Of a stretch of 64,000 nt of DNA, positions 63,598 to 64,000 are shown in pieces (position 1 is the stretch's first letter; each line of letters opens with the position of its first letter). This DNA is from Candidatus Geocrenenecus huangii (GTDB lineage Archaea; Thermoproteota; Nitrososphaeria_A; Caldarchaeales; Wolframiiraptoraceae): NCBI GenBank assembly GCA_023268155.1, contig JALNKM010000001.1, positions 124,001 through 188,000 of the forward strand, given 5' to 3'. Below the pieces are notes generated by a model. The model saw only the letters and a list, made by a program, of their open reading frames with translations, made no database searches and was not told the DNA's origin. A program made the translations under genes and the position numbers.

Positions 63598-64000
63598 ACT
63601 TCTTCAAGTATTTTTCTTATAGTTTCTACTATCAGAGTCGATGATATCGTTGCTCCAGAAACTGCGTCGATCTTTCCTTCAGGAGACAACCTCATTTCCT
63701 CAATGGTTAAACCTATAAATTGATTTTCAAAATCGGGATCTAATATCTTATCATTCAGAACATGAATGTCCGGTTTTAATTTCTCGACATCTATCATCCT
63801 GACCTTGTAATCTAGGTCAATAATTCCTGTCACGGTAAGTCTATCCGTTGGAGCGTATACTCTTTCATGGAAACCATAGCCTATTAGCATTCCTTCAGCA
63901 TCATATATTTCATAATATACTATTTTGCCGTCTTTCACAACCGGGACAAAATCGTATGCTGTTGGAAATAGTTCTTTGAATTTATCTGCTAACTCTTTCT
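63582..64000 (-). CDS. FMN-binding domain protein (NqrC/RnfG-type), 5' end beyond the window
   Basis: The frame stays open from the stop at 63582 to the window edge, so the N-terminus is missing. The flavinylation motif 'DAVSGATISS' is present, with the Thr expected to carry FMN through a phosphoester bond. Upstream residues 'TAYDFVPVVKDGKIVYYEIY' also fit the fold. The adjacent convergent apbE gene would perform the modification. Whether it belongs to an Rnf/Nqr-like complex or a stand-alone flavoprotein cannot be told from here. Confidence 0.85.
   Translation of the reverse strand, partial: KELADKFKELFPTAYDFVPVVKDGKIVYYEIYDAEGMLIGYGFHERVYAPTDRLTVTGIIDLDYKVRMIDVEKLKPDIHVLNDKILDPDFENQFIGLTIEEMRLSPEGKIDAVSGATISSTLIVETIRKILEEVQSPS

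Noticed and set aside
1-64000. CRISPR arrays, insertion sequences, prophage or rRNA genes
   Set aside because: No regularly spaced repeats, transposase genes, phage genes or long GC-rich rRNA-like tracts are visible in the window.

Overview
The window is a compact stretch of a thermophilic archaeal chromosome, most likely from the TACK (Thermoproteota-like) side. The evidence is: archaeal/eukaryotic-type L10, L12, L11, L1, S15 and S3Ae (eS1); Spt5/NusG with SecE; RNA polymerase subunit K; thermosome; Cdc48; FEN1; EndoQ; a PIN-PilT type ATPase (PINA); aIF2-beta; aEF1-beta; Pcc1; prefoldin alpha; archaeal Trm5; A-type ATPase subunits; and five tRNA genes, four of them with introns. TATA boxes often lie 25-35 nt before the start codon, so many genes look leaderless or short-leadered, and TTG/GTG starts are common. 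I could not fix the lineage more precisely. I see no rRNA, CRISPR array or insertion sequence. Layout: 1-1944 is the end of a pyrimidine operon (pyrF-pyrE-pyrK, minus strand). 2169-3000 holds three tRNAs. 3051-7828 has an orphan hydrogenase-type maturation protease, EndoQ, an AbrB-type regulator opposite a membrane-anchored winged-helix protein, and an MFS transporter. 8305-17615 is the rearranged ribosomal stalk/secE cluster: L12-alaS points right, while SecE-NusG-L11-L1 and L10 point left. A respiratory cassette (HTH_10 regulator plus heme-copper reductase subunits II and I) sits between L1 and L10. 17778-25205 carries translation, protein quality control and DNA repair genes. 25277-29777 carries thiamine genes (thiDN, thiW), cyclic 2,3-diphosphoglycerate synthetase with a P-loop partner, and a GtrA protein. 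29792-35221 holds endonuclease IV, A-ATPase subunits H and C, tRNA-Gln(TTG) and nuoB-C-D. 35317-46359 mixes RNA processing, FtsY, prefoldin, SAH hydrolase, aIF2-beta and several unknowns. 46611-54001 has tRNA-Gln(CTG), the S15-RecJ-Pcc1 group and the S3Ae group, split by a DtxR-regulated metal ABC transporter. 54014-64000 has a YchF-type P-loop protein, a TauE exporter with DUF1634, inositol-phosphate synthase, DUF763, rpoK-thermosome and a flavinylation pair (ApbE and an FMN-binding protein). The strongest candidate for something unusual is the heme-copper pair at 12676-14832. Subunit I keeps all three heme-ligand His and the CuB His-His pair, but has Asp where the first CuB His should be. 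Subunit II has lost both Cys and the first His of the CuA site. This is not a normal cytochrome c oxidase; it fits a nitric-oxide-reductase-like or otherwise divergent enzyme, and it lies beside a CxxC-containing HTH_10 regulator inside a ribosomal gene cluster. Other points of interest are two tRNA-Gln genes sharing a 28-nt D-loop intron, a perfect palindrome in front of the metal-uptake operon, an unknown protein made of two homologous halves, and an inversion of L12-alaS whose junction coincides with the missing acidic tail of L10.
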